Shown here: piece by piece, positions 8,811 to 19,866 of the stretch
Layout: each line of letters begins with the position of its first letter
How positions within the stretch are numbered: position 1 is the first letter of the stretch
From: Pseudomonas protegens
GTDB lineage: Bacteria; Pseudomonadota; Gammaproteobacteria; Pseudomonadales; Pseudomonadaceae
Length of the DNA: 64,000 bases
Direction of reading: 5' to 3'
Assembly (NCBI RefSeq): GCF_013407925.2
Contig: NZ_CP060201.1
Coordinates: 310,001-374,000 of the forward strand
Position numbers and translations under genes: made by a program
The notes under the pieces: model-generated
The model's database searches: none
Told to the model about the DNA's origin: nothing
The model's input: only the letters and a program-made list of their open reading frames with translations

Positions 8811-9422
8811 TCAGTGTTGCGCCAAGCGGGCGCTGGCGTTGTCCAGCAGCTTGGCAACCAGTTCGTTCAGCTGCTTGGCGCCCTGGGTCGGGGCCCAGTA
8901 CTCACGACCGTACAGGCCGACGTTGCGCTCGAACTTGAGCTGCTCCTTGGCACTGGCCAGTTCCTGGCCGTTGCGGTCGACGATCGACAGCTCGCCGGCC
9001 AGGTCGAAGCTATCGACGTAGATCGGACCGTTGACCCAGATCCACACGGTCAGGGTCAGCAAGGCCCCGGGCAGGTAGCCCGGATGCGGCGCGCGGTGGC
9101 CCTTGAGCGAGGTCATGTTGAATTTCAGCACCACGTCGTCCTCGCCCAGGCGGGTGGGGAATTCGCTGAGCTGGCGGAAGTAGCCGGCACTCTTGACGTA
9201 GGGGGTCAGCTGGGCAGTGAGCGAACGGCTGATGGCGGTGCGGGTGGCTTCGTCGATACCGGGAGCGCTGACCTGTACATCGGCGATTTGCGCGGTGCGC
9301 GGGCTGCTGATGGGCGCGGGATGCAACGGCGCGCCCAGCGGGCCGGTAACGTTGTAGGAGACACAGCCGGTCAGCGCCAGGGTGGCGACAAGGGCGGCGG
9401 CCCCGAGGAGGGTTTTGAACAC
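8811..9422 (-). CDS. Putative lipoprotein
   Basis: A 203-residue exported protein with signal MFKTLLGAAALVATLALTGC, lipobox LTGC and lipidated Cys20. The mature protein has a hydrophobic segment, LPGALLTLTVWIWVNGPIY, in the middle. The function is unknown. The start is a GTG at 9422, preceded by AAGGATA; no ATG offers a complete signal peptide. It is the first gene of a two-gene unit with the lipoprotein at 8207-8794. Confidence 0.8.
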   Translation of the reverse strand: MFKTLLGAAALVATLALTGCVSYNVTGPLGAPLHPAPISSPRTAQIADVQVSAPGIDEATRTAISRSLTAQLTPYVKSAGYFRQLSEFPTRLGEDDVVLKFNMTSLKGHRAPHPGYLPGALLTLTVWIWVNGPIYVDSFDLAGELSIVDRNGQELASAKEQLKFERNVGLYGREYWAPTQGAKQLNELVAKLLDNASARLAQH

Positions 9423-9508
9423 GAAATATCCTTATTGAAAGACGAACAGCACCTACGTCTCGACCCCAGCGCCCAGAACTTTAGGAAAACCTCGCATCCA
9501 GCCGGGCG

Positions 9509-9880
9509 CTAGAGATCCGCTCCGTGGCCGCATTGATAATCCGCTTCATAGGCCTGGAGCATGTTGAACAAGTGCTCCTGGGGCATCGTGCAGTCCTGCA
9601 ACGGTTCGGGCGCCACCCCGTTCCACTCCTCATCGGGGTCGCTTTCGACAATCAGCAACGGCACCTGGGCGTTGTTGCAGAAAGCGAGGATGTCGCGCAG
9701 TTCCTGCTCGCGCTCTACATGGTCGTTGTGAAACAGCTTGGCGCTGTAGAAAAAGCCCTCGGCGCCACGGCGCAGATAACCCTGGGCAACGCTCAGGGAC
9801 AGGCCCAGGCGCTGATGGAGAAATTTGACCAGCGCCAGGCTGGTGCTGGGGGTCGCCGTGGCGAGGCTGATGCGGGACAT
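9509..9880 (-). CDS. Hypothetical protein
   Basis: A 123-residue soluble protein without a domain I recognise. Visible features are a basic N-terminal half (LVKFLHQRLGLSLSVAQGYL) and an acidic C-terminal half (ESDPDEEWNG, QAYEADYQCGHGADL). AAGGAACC precedes the ATG at 9880. It lies 39 bases after the hypothetical gene at 9920-10213 on the same strand and may be co-transcribed with it. Confidence 0.6.
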   Translation of the reverse strand: MSRISLATATPSTSLALVKFLHQRLGLSLSVAQGYLRRGAEGFFYSAKLFHNDHVEREQELRDILAFCNNAQVPLLIVESDPDEEWNGVAPEPLQDCTMPQEHLFNMLQAYEADYQCGHGADL

Positions 9881-9919
9881 GGCAGGTTCCTTGAAAAACG
9901 ACAGGTAATGATCGCGCGG

Positions 9920-10213
9920 TTACTCGGGGCGCCACAGTTCGAGCCCTTGCACATGACGCTCGATGTCGTCCATGTCGTCCTCCCCCAGAGTGCGGTCGAA
10001 GGGTTCGCTGAGAATCCTGCGCACCTGGGCCAGGCGCTGGGTGACCTGCTGGTTATCGATGAAATCGGTGGTGGCGCGCTGATAGTCGGCCACGGGTTTA
10101 TCCCTGTAGTAGGCGCCCATCTTGTGCAGCGAGATCAACACGAACTCCAGCTCTGCCAGGGCTTGCAGGGCCTGTTCGCCGGAGAGGGTGATGGTGCGGT
10201 TGCGTTCCTGCAT
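9920..10213 (-). CDS. Hypothetical protein
   Basis: A 97-residue, mostly helical, charged protein (EQALQALAELEFVLISLHKM; VTQRLAQVRRILSEPFDRTL). No signal peptide, membrane segment or known domain is visible. AAGGAAG lies seven bases before the ATG at 10213. It is upstream of and in line with the hypothetical gene at 9509-9880, and divergent from the acetyltransferase at 10303. Confidence 0.65.
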   Translation of the reverse strand: MQERNRTITLSGEQALQALAELEFVLISLHKMGAYYRDKPVADYQRATTDFIDNQQVTQRLAQVRRILSEPFDRTLGEDDMDDIERHVQGLELWRPE

Positions 10214-10302
10214 CGAATACTTCCTTGGCTCTCAACCATTGGACAGAGCGTCGCCAGCTGGGTAGCGTGCGGCGCACATTTCAAACAGACAGGCCCCCAA
10301 CC

Positions 10303-10731
10303 ATGCTGATCAGGGACTTTCAAAACAGCGATCTGCAAGCCTTGCTGGCGCTCTGGCTGGACGTTTCGATCCAGGCCCACCACTTTATCGACCCCGACTT
10401 CTGGCGCTCCAAGGTCGAGGACATGCGCAACCTCTACATTCCCCATGCCCAGACCCGGGTGGCCGAACGCGACGGCCAGCTCCTGGGCTTCTACTGCCTG
10501 CATGAGGATCAGCTGGCGGCGATTTTCGTCGCAGTCCAGCACCAGGGCCTGGGCTTGGGCAAACAGCTGCTGGCCGATGCCCGCCAGCGCCGCTCGCGCC
10601 TGGAGCTGGCGGTGTATGCCGCCAACCTGCCGAGCATCGGTTTTTACCGCCAGCAGGGGTTCCAGGTGATCGGCAACGGCACCGACCCCCATACCGGAGA
10701 AGCCGAACTGATCATGGCCTGGCCGGGCTGA
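10303..10731 (+). CDS. GNAT family N-acetyltransferase (YiaC-like)
   Basis: A 142-residue single-domain GNAT enzyme. The acetyl-CoA binding segment is seen as IFVAVQHQGLGLGKQLLADA (Q/R-x-x-G-x-G/A loop), and the C-terminal NLPSIGFYRQQGFQVIG is motif B. The N-terminus (LLALWLDVSIQAHHFI, then FW) resembles E. coli YiaC and YjaB, small acetyltransferases that can act on lysines. The physiological target here is unknown. ATG at 10303; only a weak purine-rich site precedes it. It ends 10 bases before the convergent lipoprotein gene. Confidence 0.88.
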   Translation: MLIRDFQNSDLQALLALWLDVSIQAHHFIDPDFWRSKVEDMRNLYIPHAQTRVAERDGQLLGFYCLHEDQLAAIFVAVQHQGLGLGKQLLADARQRRSRLELAVYAANLPSIGFYRQQGFQVIGNGTDPHTGEAELIMAWPG

Positions 10732-10741
10732 AGCACCTGGC

Positions 10742-11212
10742 TCACGGCGCCTTGGCCGGGGCCAGCTTGAGCCGCGTCGGGTCGATGGCGCAGGCCATGT
10801 TGCGCAACTCGCCGAGCAACGACTGGCGGGGAAACGCGGCCCATTGCGCCTGATCGTCCTTGCGCGTGACTTCCACGCCCTGGGCGAACGGCTCGGAGAA
10901 GTACACCCGGCCGAACTGCGCCGACTCATCCTTCTCGCAGTTGATCACCCGGGTCGCCCGCGAGCTGCGGATCGGCGGCTTGCCACCGCCCAGCTCGGTG
11001 GGCTTGGCGTAGTTGTTGACCAGATAGAACTGCCGCAGGTGCGGGTTGTTCTGGTAGAGGGCCAGTGAGTTGGCGGCAAAGTAGGTGGCCAGCTCCGGGC
11101 TTTCCAGCACCTTGAACAGGCCCTCCGGACGCTGCGGCGCCGGGGCCTGGCTGCCCGAATGCGCGCAACCGGCGAGCACCAGCGCCGCGCTCAGGCTCAA
11201 CAGCTTGTTCAT
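10742..11212 (-). CDS. Putative lipoprotein
   Basis: A 156-residue exported protein with signal MNKLLSLSAALVLAGC; lipobox LAGC makes Cys16 the lipidated residue. The mature part has a beta-type pattern with YFAANSLALYQ, FYLVNNYAKP and one Cys pair (INCEKDES, NMACAIDP) that could form a disulfide. It resembles small surface-adhesin-E-like proteins but I cannot name it. Its start overlaps the stop of the upstream gene (ATGA), so the two are translationally coupled. Confidence 0.75.
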   Translation of the reverse strand: MNKLLSLSAALVLAGCAHSGSQAPAPQRPEGLFKVLESPELATYFAANSLALYQNNPHLRQFYLVNNYAKPTELGGGKPPIRSSRATRVINCEKDESAQFGRVYFSEPFAQGVEVTRKDDQAQWAAFPRQSLLGELRNMACAIDPTRLKLAPAKAP

Positions 11213-11868
11213 CGGCCCGCTCCCTGGGCCAGGTCCGGCCGCTCCTGGTCGAACAATGCCTGATCGATAGTGCCCTGCAGCGAGCAGAGCAGACGGGTCT
11301 TGCCGTCTTCTTCGCTGAGCATGAGGATCTTTTCCGCGGAACCCGGCGCCGGGGCGATGCCCGACGCAGCGGCCGGATTGTCCTGCCAGGGTGCCGCGGC
11401 GTTGAGTTTGATCTGCGGCCGGGAAATGAAGTATTCACCGGCCTCCTGCCAGCCGGCCTGGGGCAGCGCGGCCATCACTGCGGCGCGGCTGGCGTCGACT
11501 TCGAAGCCCCAGAAATGGAAGCTGCCCTGCTCGCCCAGGTCGAACTGGCGGTCGTAATAGCCGGTCAAGCGCAGGCCGTGATCGGTCAGCGGGCGGGAAA
11601 ACGCCTGGGATGCGGAGTAGTTGTTCAGGCGGTCGGCCACCGGTACCCAGGCGATGCCCTGGCGCTGATTCTCGGCCAGCTTCACCACCTGCCCGAGTTC
11701 GCCGCGCTGCTGATACAGGGCCTTGAAAAAGCCCGGCTGGCAGTCCAGCAGGCTCTCGCTGAGGCTGGCCGCCTGGGCAGTGCCGGCCCACAGGCCAAAG
11801 AACACGGCCAGCAGCGGTGAGGTGGAAAGGCGGGGCAAGGTGCGCGTCCATTGCATGGTCTGGAACAT
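11209..11868 (-). CDS. Exported hypothetical protein
   Basis: A 219-residue protein with an N-terminal signal: basic MQWTRTLPRL, hydrophobic SPLLAVFFGLWAGTAQA and a cleavage site after AQA. The mature part contains a Cys near the start (LLDCQPGFF) and one near the end (RLLCSLQG). The function is unknown. Two starts are possible, ATG 11868 and ATG 11856; the latter has AGGA at a better distance. It is coupled to the downstream lipoprotein gene by a 4-base ATGA overlap, suggesting a shared envelope role. Confidence 0.75.
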   Translation of the reverse strand: MFQTMQWTRTLPRLSTSPLLAVFFGLWAGTAQAASLSESLLDCQPGFFKALYQQRGELGQVVKLAENQRQGIAWVPVADRLNNYSASQAFSRPLTDHGLRLTGYYDRQFDLGEQGSFHFWGFEVDASRAAVMAALPQAGWQEAGEYFISRPQIKLNAAAPWQDNPAAASGIAPAPGSAEKILMLSEEDGKTRLLCSLQGTIDQALFDQERPDLAQGAGR

Positions 11869-11971
11869 CCTGAGCAGGCGAAAAAACCGCGACTCTACCT
11901 GCGCCGGCACTGCCGAGACAAATCCGCCTCAAGGCGCCAGGCCTGCATGGCAGTGCGGCGCCGCAGCCGGT

Positions 11972-12757
11972 TCAGAGAAAAATGCAGCCCTTGAGGTACA
12001 GGGCGCCGTGACCGCTGATGATCACCCGGCCGTTGTCCAGCACCTGACACTGCAACTGGCCCTTGCGCGCCCCGCCCTGCTGCGCCCGCAGCTGGCGCTT
12101 GCCCAGGCGCGCCGCCCAGTAAGGCGCCAGCGAGGTATGGGCGGAACCGGTGACCGGGTCTTCATTGACCCCGACCCGCGGGCCAAACCAGCGCGAGACG
12201 AAATCGAATTCCCGGGACGGCGCCGTCACCGCGATGCCGCGCACATCGAAGGCGGCCAGGGCGGCGAAATCGGGCTTGAGCGCTTCCACCAGGGATTCGT
12301 CGTCCACCACCAGCAGGTAGTCGTCGGTGCGGTACAGGGCCTCAGCCGCCGGCAAGCCCAGGGCTTGCAGCAGGGCCGGAGCAATCGCCACGGCCTCGGG
12401 TTGCTTGGCGGGAAAATCCATGGACAGCAGGCCGCCCTCGCGGCTCACCCGCAACTCGCCGCTGCGGGTGGCAAAGCGCAGCACGTCGCGGCGCTCGCCC
12501 AACTGCTCGAACAGCACCCAGGCCACCGCCAGGGTGGCGTGCCCGCACAGGTCGACTTCCACCGTGGGGGTGAACCAGCGCAGTTCGAAGACCTCGCCCC
12601 GGGGCACGAAATAGGCGGTTTCCGACAGGTTGTTCTCCAGGGCGATGCGTTGCAGGAGCTCATCGGGCAACCAGGCCTCCAGCGGGCACACCGCCGCCGG
12701 GTTGCCACCGAAGACGTGAGAGGTAAAGGCATCCACTTGATAGATATCGAGCTGCAT
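11972..12757 (-). CDS. PhzF family isomerase/epimerase
   Basis: A 261-residue member of the PhzF / diaminopimelate-epimerase-like fold. Family marks: DIYQVDAFTSHVFGGNPAAV at the N-terminus, the catalytic Glu in NLSETAYFV (E46), ELRWFTPTVEVDLCGHATLA, and the C-terminal GVNEDPVTGSAHTSLAPYWA. True PhzF acts in phenazine synthesis, but no phz genes are here, so this is a general family member of unknown substrate. ATG 12757 has GAGGA at good distance; ATG 12766, overlapping the regulator's stop, is the alternative. It follows the YheO/DauR-type regulator directly and is probably controlled by it. Confidence 0.88.
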   Translation of the reverse strand: MQLDIYQVDAFTSHVFGGNPAAVCPLEAWLPDELLQRIALENNLSETAYFVPRGEVFELRWFTPTVEVDLCGHATLAVAWVLFEQLGERRDVLRFATRSGELRVSREGGLLSMDFPAKQPEAVAIAPALLQALGLPAAEALYRTDDYLLVVDDESLVEALKPDFAALAAFDVRGIAVTAPSREFDFVSRWFGPRVGVNEDPVTGSAHTSLAPYWAARLGKRQLRAQQGGARKGQLQCQVLDNGRVIISGHGALYLKGCIFL

Positions 12758-12762
12758 CGCGG

Positions 12763-13458
12763 TCATTCCTCGGCGCCTTGGGCGCGGATCTGTTCCAGGT
12801 AGTTGTAGATGGTGTAGCGGGTCACCCCCAGGGCCGCGGCGGCCTTTTCGATCCCGCCCTTGACGATGAACACCCCGCGTTCCTGCATCTGGCGCACGGC
12901 GTCGAGCTTGTGCTGCTTGCTCATGCGCGTCGCGCTGGCCGGGCAGGCGCCCTGGATGATCTGCGCCAGCAACTGTTCCATGTCGCGGCTTTCGTCGCGG
13001 TGCGGCGCGGGCGCGCTGCCCAGGCCCAGCAATTGCCCGAGGCAAGCGTGGGCCGCGGCGATGCCGCTCAGGTCGCTGTTGCTGCACAGGCTGGCGAAAG
13101 GCTGCCCGCTGCGGTCGCGAAAGATCACCGTGGAACTGCGCAACTCGCGGCCGTCGGGGGCCAGGGTCGGGTAGTTCTCCAGCACCAGCGGGGTACTGGC
13201 GGAGCGGTCCTGCAGGGCCCGCAGCACCGCGGCGAATCCCAGGTCCTGGCGCGGCCCGCCGAGCACCGGATCGCCCACCTGGCGCCCGGTGACATGGCCG
13301 TTGGCGATGGCGACGATCGATGACTCCGGGCGGTCCAGGTCATGCAGGACGATTTCCACATGCTGGCCAACCACGCTGGCAAGCATCTGCAAGGTGCTGG
13401 AGAGCACCTGCAGCACCAGTTGGCGCTCGGCAAGCAAGGCATCGCAAGGCGGGTTCAT
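12763..13458 (-). CDS. YheO/DauR-type transcriptional regulator (PAS-like plus HTH)
   Basis: A 231-residue regulator. Residues about 20-130 look like the YheO PAS-like sensor (VVGQHVEIVLHDLDRPESSI, then IANGHVTGR). The C-terminus carries an HTH with AAAALGVTRYTIYNYL. This two-part design is that of DauR (D-arginine catabolism) and E. coli YheO. Here it heads an operon with the PhzF-type gene (ATGA junction), pointing to an amino-acid-like ligand. Two tandem TCAAC-N5-GTTGA dyads lie 35-68 bases upstream of its ATG and are the likely operator for autoregulation. Confidence 0.85.
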   Translation of the reverse strand: MNPPCDALLAERQLVLQVLSSTLQMLASVVGQHVEIVLHDLDRPESSIVAIANGHVTGRQVGDPVLGGPRQDLGFAAVLRALQDRSASTPLVLENYPTLAPDGRELRSSTVIFRDRSGQPFASLCSNSDLSGIAAAHACLGQLLGLGSAPAPHRDESRDMEQLLAQIIQGACPASATRMSKQHKLDAVRQMQERGVFIVKGGIEKAAAALGVTRYTIYNYLEQIRAQGAEE

Positions 13459-13492
13459 GGGCAGTCACCAAGAAAATTGGCCAGGAAAAATA

Positions 13493-13526
13493 TCAACACA
13501 GTGTTGAATATTCAACTTTTAGTTGA
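13493..13526. promoter_or_regulatory. Two tandem TCAAC-N5-GTTGA dyads (probable operator)
   Basis: TCAACACAGTGTTGA at 13493-13507 and TCAACTTTTAGTTGA at 13512-13526, 19 bases apart start to start, with GTTGAATATTCAAC as a third perfect palindrome across the junction. It lies between the YheO/DauR-type regulator and pfeR, 35-68 bases upstream of the former. Autoregulation by that regulator is an inference from position. Confidence 0.6.
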
Positions 13527-13596
13527 TTGGCGCCGCAATCGCGCCCACCGGTCGTGGCAATTGCATCACCAGGGCCATTGCTGCAATATCCGCAAA

Positions 13597-13616
13597 CGCA
13601 AAGCATTCTCATTAAA
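13597..13616 (+). promoter_or_regulatory. Candidate Fur site upstream of pfeR
   Basis: ACGCAAAGCATTCTCATTAA contains the GCATTCTCATT half typical of Fur boxes, 28-47 bases before the pfeR ATG. The match to the full 19-base consensus is partial. Confidence 0.45.
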
Positions 13617-13643
13617 TACCCCTCTATTCAAGTGCTCTCCCCC

Positions 13644-14336
13644 ATGACCCCCAACCTGCTCCTCGTGGAAGACGACGCCCGACTGCGCGACGACCTGGAC
13701 CTGCATTTCCGCCAGCGCGGCTTTACCGTCACCAGTTGCACCGACGGCCGCCAGGGACTGGCCGCGGTGCGTGCCGGGCACTTCGACCTGGTGCTGCTGG
13801 ACATCATGCTGCCGGGCCTGGACGGTCTGGCCCTGCTGGAAACCCTGCGCCAGGAACAAGGCACGCCGGTGATGCTGATGTCGGCCCTGGGCGCCGAGCA
13901 GGACCGGATTACCGGCTTTACCCGGGGCGCCGACGACTACCTGCCCAAGCCCTTCAGCCTGGCCGAGCTGGACGCCCGCGCCGACGCCCTGCTGCGGCGC
14001 ATGGCCCGGGTGCAACCACCGCCGGCCACGCGCCAGGACCGGCTGCTGAGCTTCGACGAGCAGGCCCAGGACGTGCTGCTCCAGGGCCGCGCCGCCGGCC
14101 TCACCGGTTCCGAATACCGGCTGCTGGTGACCCTGCGCGAGCACCCCGGGGAAACCCTGAGCAAGCCCTTTCTCTATCAGCACGTACTGCACCGCATCTA
14201 CACGCGCCTGGATCGCGGCCTGGATGTGCACGTGTGCAACCTGCGGCGCAAGCTCGCGGAGCTCGGGGTGCAACACCTGCAGATCCAGGCGGTGCGCGGC
14301 GCCGGCTACATCCTGGTGGAGGCGCAACGTCACTGA
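13644..14336 (+). CDS. pfeR: Response regulator PfeR-like (OmpR family)
   Basis: A 230-residue OmpR-type regulator. The receiver domain has the acidic pocket VEDD (D10-D11), phospho-acceptor D53 in LLDIMLPG and the conserved Lys in YLPKPFS. A winged-helix output domain follows (ALLRRM linker; LTGSEYRLLVTLREHPGE; VHVCNLRRKLAELG; VRGAGYILV). It overlaps the sensor kinase gene by one base and both sit directly upstream of a FepA/PfeA receptor gene. This is the PfeR-PfeS-PfeA order of P. aeruginosa, where PfeR activates receptor expression in response to enterobactin. The name rests on this synteny and family. Confidence 0.85.
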   Translation: MTPNLLLVEDDARLRDDLDLHFRQRGFTVTSCTDGRQGLAAVRAGHFDLVLLDIMLPGLDGLALLETLRQEQGTPVMLMSALGAEQDRITGFTRGADDYLPKPFSLAELDARADALLRRMARVQPPPATRQDRLLSFDEQAQDVLLQGRAAGLTGSEYRLLVTLREHPGETLSKPFLYQHVLHRIYTRLDRGLDVHVCNLRRKLAELGVQHLQIQAVRGAGYILVEAQRH

Positions 14337-15673
14337 TGCGCCGTCATCCCCTGCTGTGGAAACTGGCCGGGCTGCAGATCGGTTTCTGCCTGCTGCTGAC
14401 CTGGATCATCTGGACCTGGGGCCTGTCGGCCGAGCGCAGCACCTATTTTCTCGACCCCGCCGACCGCCAGTACCTGGCCCGCTATGCGCAGCAGGCCGAG
14501 GCCGCCTGGCAACAGGGCGGCGCGGCGGCGGTGGATGCCTTTGAAAAACGCCTGGCGGCCGAGGAGCACACGTGGGTCGCGGTGCTTGGCGAGCGCCTGC
14601 AACGCCTGGGCAGCACCCCGCTGAGCGCCGACGACGCCAGCCACCTGACCTTCATGCGCAAGCTCGACTGGCCCATGAGCCGGCGCCTGCAGGACCAGTT
14701 GCCCTACGTCAGCATCGAATTCCCCGAGCACCCGGAGCAAGGCCGGCTGGTGCTGCAACTGCCCGAGCGCCTGCTGCCCGGTGGCCTGACGCCCTGGACC
14801 CACCTCTTCAGCCATGGCGTGGTGCCGACCCTGCTGGCCGCCCTGCTCGGCCTGCTGCTCTATCGCCACCTGGTGCTGCCGCTGAACCGCCTGCGCGACC
14901 GCGCCGATGCCTTGCGCGCCGACGACCTGGACAGCCAAGGCCTGGGCACGCCCCTGGTGAACCGCCACGACGAGCTGGGGGAACTGGCCCTGGCCTTCGA
15001 GCACATGGCCGAGCGCCTGCGCCAGAGCCTGGCCCAGCAGCGTCTGTTGCTGCGCACCTTGTCCCATGAGCTGCGCACGCCCCTGGCGCGGTTGCGCATC
15101 GCCCACGACAGCCCTTTGCCGCCAGAACAGTTGCGCCAGCGCCTGGACCGGGAAATCGCCGACATGCAGCGCCTGCTGGAGGACACCCTGGACCTGGCCT
15201 GGCTCGACACCGAGCGCCCGCAACTGCCCACCGAAGCGGTGCAGGTGCTGTCGATCTGGGAAGCCCTGCGCGAGGACGCCTGCTTCGAAAGCGGCTGGCC
15301 GGCCGAACGCCTGCCCTGCCTGCTGGATGCCGATTGCCGGGTACAGGTGCACCTGGACAGCATCGCCCAGGCCCTGGAAAACCTGCTGCGCAATGCCATC
15401 CGCCATTCCCCGGAAAACGGCCGGGTGAGCCTGCGCGGCTGGCGCGAAGGCGCCTGTTGGCACCTGTGCCTGGAAGACCAGGGCCCGGGCGTGGCCGAGC
15501 AGGACCTGCAACGCATCTTCCAGCCCTACCAGCGCCTGGACTCGGCCCAGGGCGAAGGTTTCGGCCTGGGCCTGGCCATTGCCCGGCGCGCGGTGGAGCT
15601 GCACCAAGGGCGGATCTGGGCCAGCAATGGCAAACCCGGTTTGTGCCTGCACCTGCTGCTGCCCGCCGCCTAG
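14336..15673 (+). CDS. pfeS: Sensor histidine kinase PfeS-like
   Basis: A 445-residue inner-membrane kinase. First membrane segment about 9-30 (LAGLQIGFCLLLTWIIWTWG), a periplasmic sensor of about 125 residues, second segment about 161-178, then HAMP. The H-box is TLSHELRTPLARL (H244), the N-box ENLLRNAIRHSPENG, and the G-boxes DQGPGV and GFGLGLAIARR. As PfeS it would sense ferric enterobactin-type siderophores, probably through periplasmic ligand, and phosphorylate PfeR. Its start overlaps the PfeR stop (TGATG). Confidence 0.85.
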   Translation: MRRHPLLWKLAGLQIGFCLLLTWIIWTWGLSAERSTYFLDPADRQYLARYAQQAEAAWQQGGAAAVDAFEKRLAAEEHTWVAVLGERLQRLGSTPLSADDASHLTFMRKLDWPMSRRLQDQLPYVSIEFPEHPEQGRLVLQLPERLLPGGLTPWTHLFSHGVVPTLLAALLGLLLYRHLVLPLNRLRDRADALRADDLDSQGLGTPLVNRHDELGELALAFEHMAERLRQSLAQQRLLLRTLSHELRTPLARLRIAHDSPLPPEQLRQRLDREIADMQRLLEDTLDLAWLDTERPQLPTEAVQVLSIWEALREDACFESGWPAERLPCLLDADCRVQVHLDSIAQALENLLRNAIRHSPENGRVSLRGWREGACWHLCLEDQGPGVAEQDLQRIFQPYQRLDSAQGEGFGLGLAIARRAVELHQGRIWASNGKPGLCLHLLLPAA

Positions 15674-15720
15674 ACCCTCGGCCTGGAAGTGTTTAGAAAG
15701 TTAATGCGCTTTACTCGCAA

Positions 15721-15739
15721 ATAGCAGTCATTATCATTC
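15721..15739 (+). promoter_or_regulatory. Candidate Fur box upstream of pfeA
   Basis: ATAGCAGTCATTATCATTC: the right half is a strong Fur half-site (CATTATCATT) and the left half is weaker. It is 38-56 bases before the pfeA ATG. Iron repression of the receptor is expected for this family. Confidence 0.6.
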
Positions 15740-15776
15740 GTGATCTTCTGTTTCTGCCCCTGTCCGGAGATCACCG

Positions 15777-18964
<3,188 letters not shown>

Positions 18965-18972
18965 AAGCCCCG

Positions 18973-18995
18973 CGCCCGGGTGCAAGGCCCGGGCG
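18973..18995 (+). terminator. GC-rich hairpin after the esterase gene
   Basis: CGCCCGGG and CCCGGGCG pair across a 7-base loop, nine bases after the stop codon. No T-run follows, so it is only a possible transcription end or RNA-stabilising hairpin. Confidence 0.35.
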
Positions 18996-19081
18996 CCGAG
19001 TTCCAGCGCAAGACACGGAGTGCAAGCCTTGGGGCGGCGGGCTAATCTGCCGCTCGCCCCGCCACGTGTTCCGGATCGCCA

Positions 19082-19699
19082 ATGCCCACCTGCCCCACCA
19101 CTCGTTTTCTTGCCGCACTGGATGCCGACTGGGCCGCGCTGATCGCCGCCGTCGGCCCCTGCCTGCACCAGCCCCGCCCGGAGCGCGAGCCTTATCAGGC
19201 GCTGGTGCGCGCGGTGGCCTACCAGCAACTGCATGCCCGCGCCGGCGACGCGATACTCGGCCGCCTGCGCGCGTTGTTTCCCGGGCAGGCCTTCCCCACG
19301 CCCCGGCAACTGGCCGCTGCCAGCCTGGAGAGCCTGCGCGGCTGCGGCTTTTCCGCGCGCAAGGTGGCGACCCTGCAGGGCATCGCCCAGGCCACCCTGG
19401 ACGGCCGCGTCCCCGATGCCGCCAGCGCCCGCGGCCTGGATGACGAACAGCTGATAGAGCGCCTGACCCAGCTGCCTGGGATTGGCCGCTGGACCGTGGA
19501 GATGCTGTTGATCTACAGCCTTGAGCGCGAGGACATCTTGCCGGTGGACGACTTTGGCGTGCGCGAAGGCTACCGCCGCCTCAAGGGCCTGGAACAACCG
19601 CCCAGCCCCCGCCAGCTGCGCCAAATCGGCCAGGCCTGGAGCCCCTGGCGCACCACCGCCGCCTGGTACCTGTGGCGAGTACCGCCCCGCCAACCCTAA
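19082..19699 (+). CDS. AlkA-family DNA-3-methyladenine glycosylase
   Basis: A 205-residue base-excision repair enzyme of the HhH-GPD superfamily. The helix-hairpin-helix is LPGIGRWTVEMLLIYSL and the catalytic Asp follows in ILPVDDFGVREGY. The N-terminal helical part (YQALVRAVAYQQLHARAGDA) matches the AlkA/MAG group. It lacks the N-terminal beta domain of E. coli AlkA (282 residues), like yeast MAG and many Pseudomonas copies. It removes alkylated purines from DNA. A head-to-head REP pair begins three bases after the stop. Confidence 0.9.
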   Translation: MPTCPTTRFLAALDADWAALIAAVGPCLHQPRPEREPYQALVRAVAYQQLHARAGDAILGRLRALFPGQAFPTPRQLAAASLESLRGCGFSARKVATLQGIAQATLDGRVPDAASARGLDDEQLIERLTQLPGIGRWTVEMLLIYSLEREDILPVDDFGVREGYRRLKGLEQPPSPRQLRQIGQAWSPWRTTAAWYLWRVPPRQP

Positions 19700-19702
19700 C
19701 CC

Positions 19703-19804
19703 TGTAGCCGCTGCCGCAGGCTGCGAAAAGCCCCGAAGGGGCTTCAGGGACCTCAAGAGCGGCGCCTGCTTCGCAGTCGTTCGCAGCCTGCGGCAGCGGC
19801 TACA
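19703..19804. repeat. Inverted pair of REP sequences
   Basis: A 24-base copy (19703-19726, TGTAGCCGCTGCCGCAGG then CTGCGA) has its exact reverse complement at 19781-19804. The 54 bases between include CCCCGAAGGGG. This BIME-like unit separates the glycosylase gene from the convergent TRAP operon. Confidence 0.85.
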
Positions 19805-19866
19805 GACAGCCAGCGTAACCAGTAGCAGCCAGTGCAGCCGTGCAGCCAGTGCAACCAGCGTCTCGT

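Noticed and set aside
11972..12757. Phenazine biosynthesis gene phzF
   Set aside because: The protein belongs to the PhzF fold, but no phz genes are present and it is paired with a YheO/DauR-type regulator.
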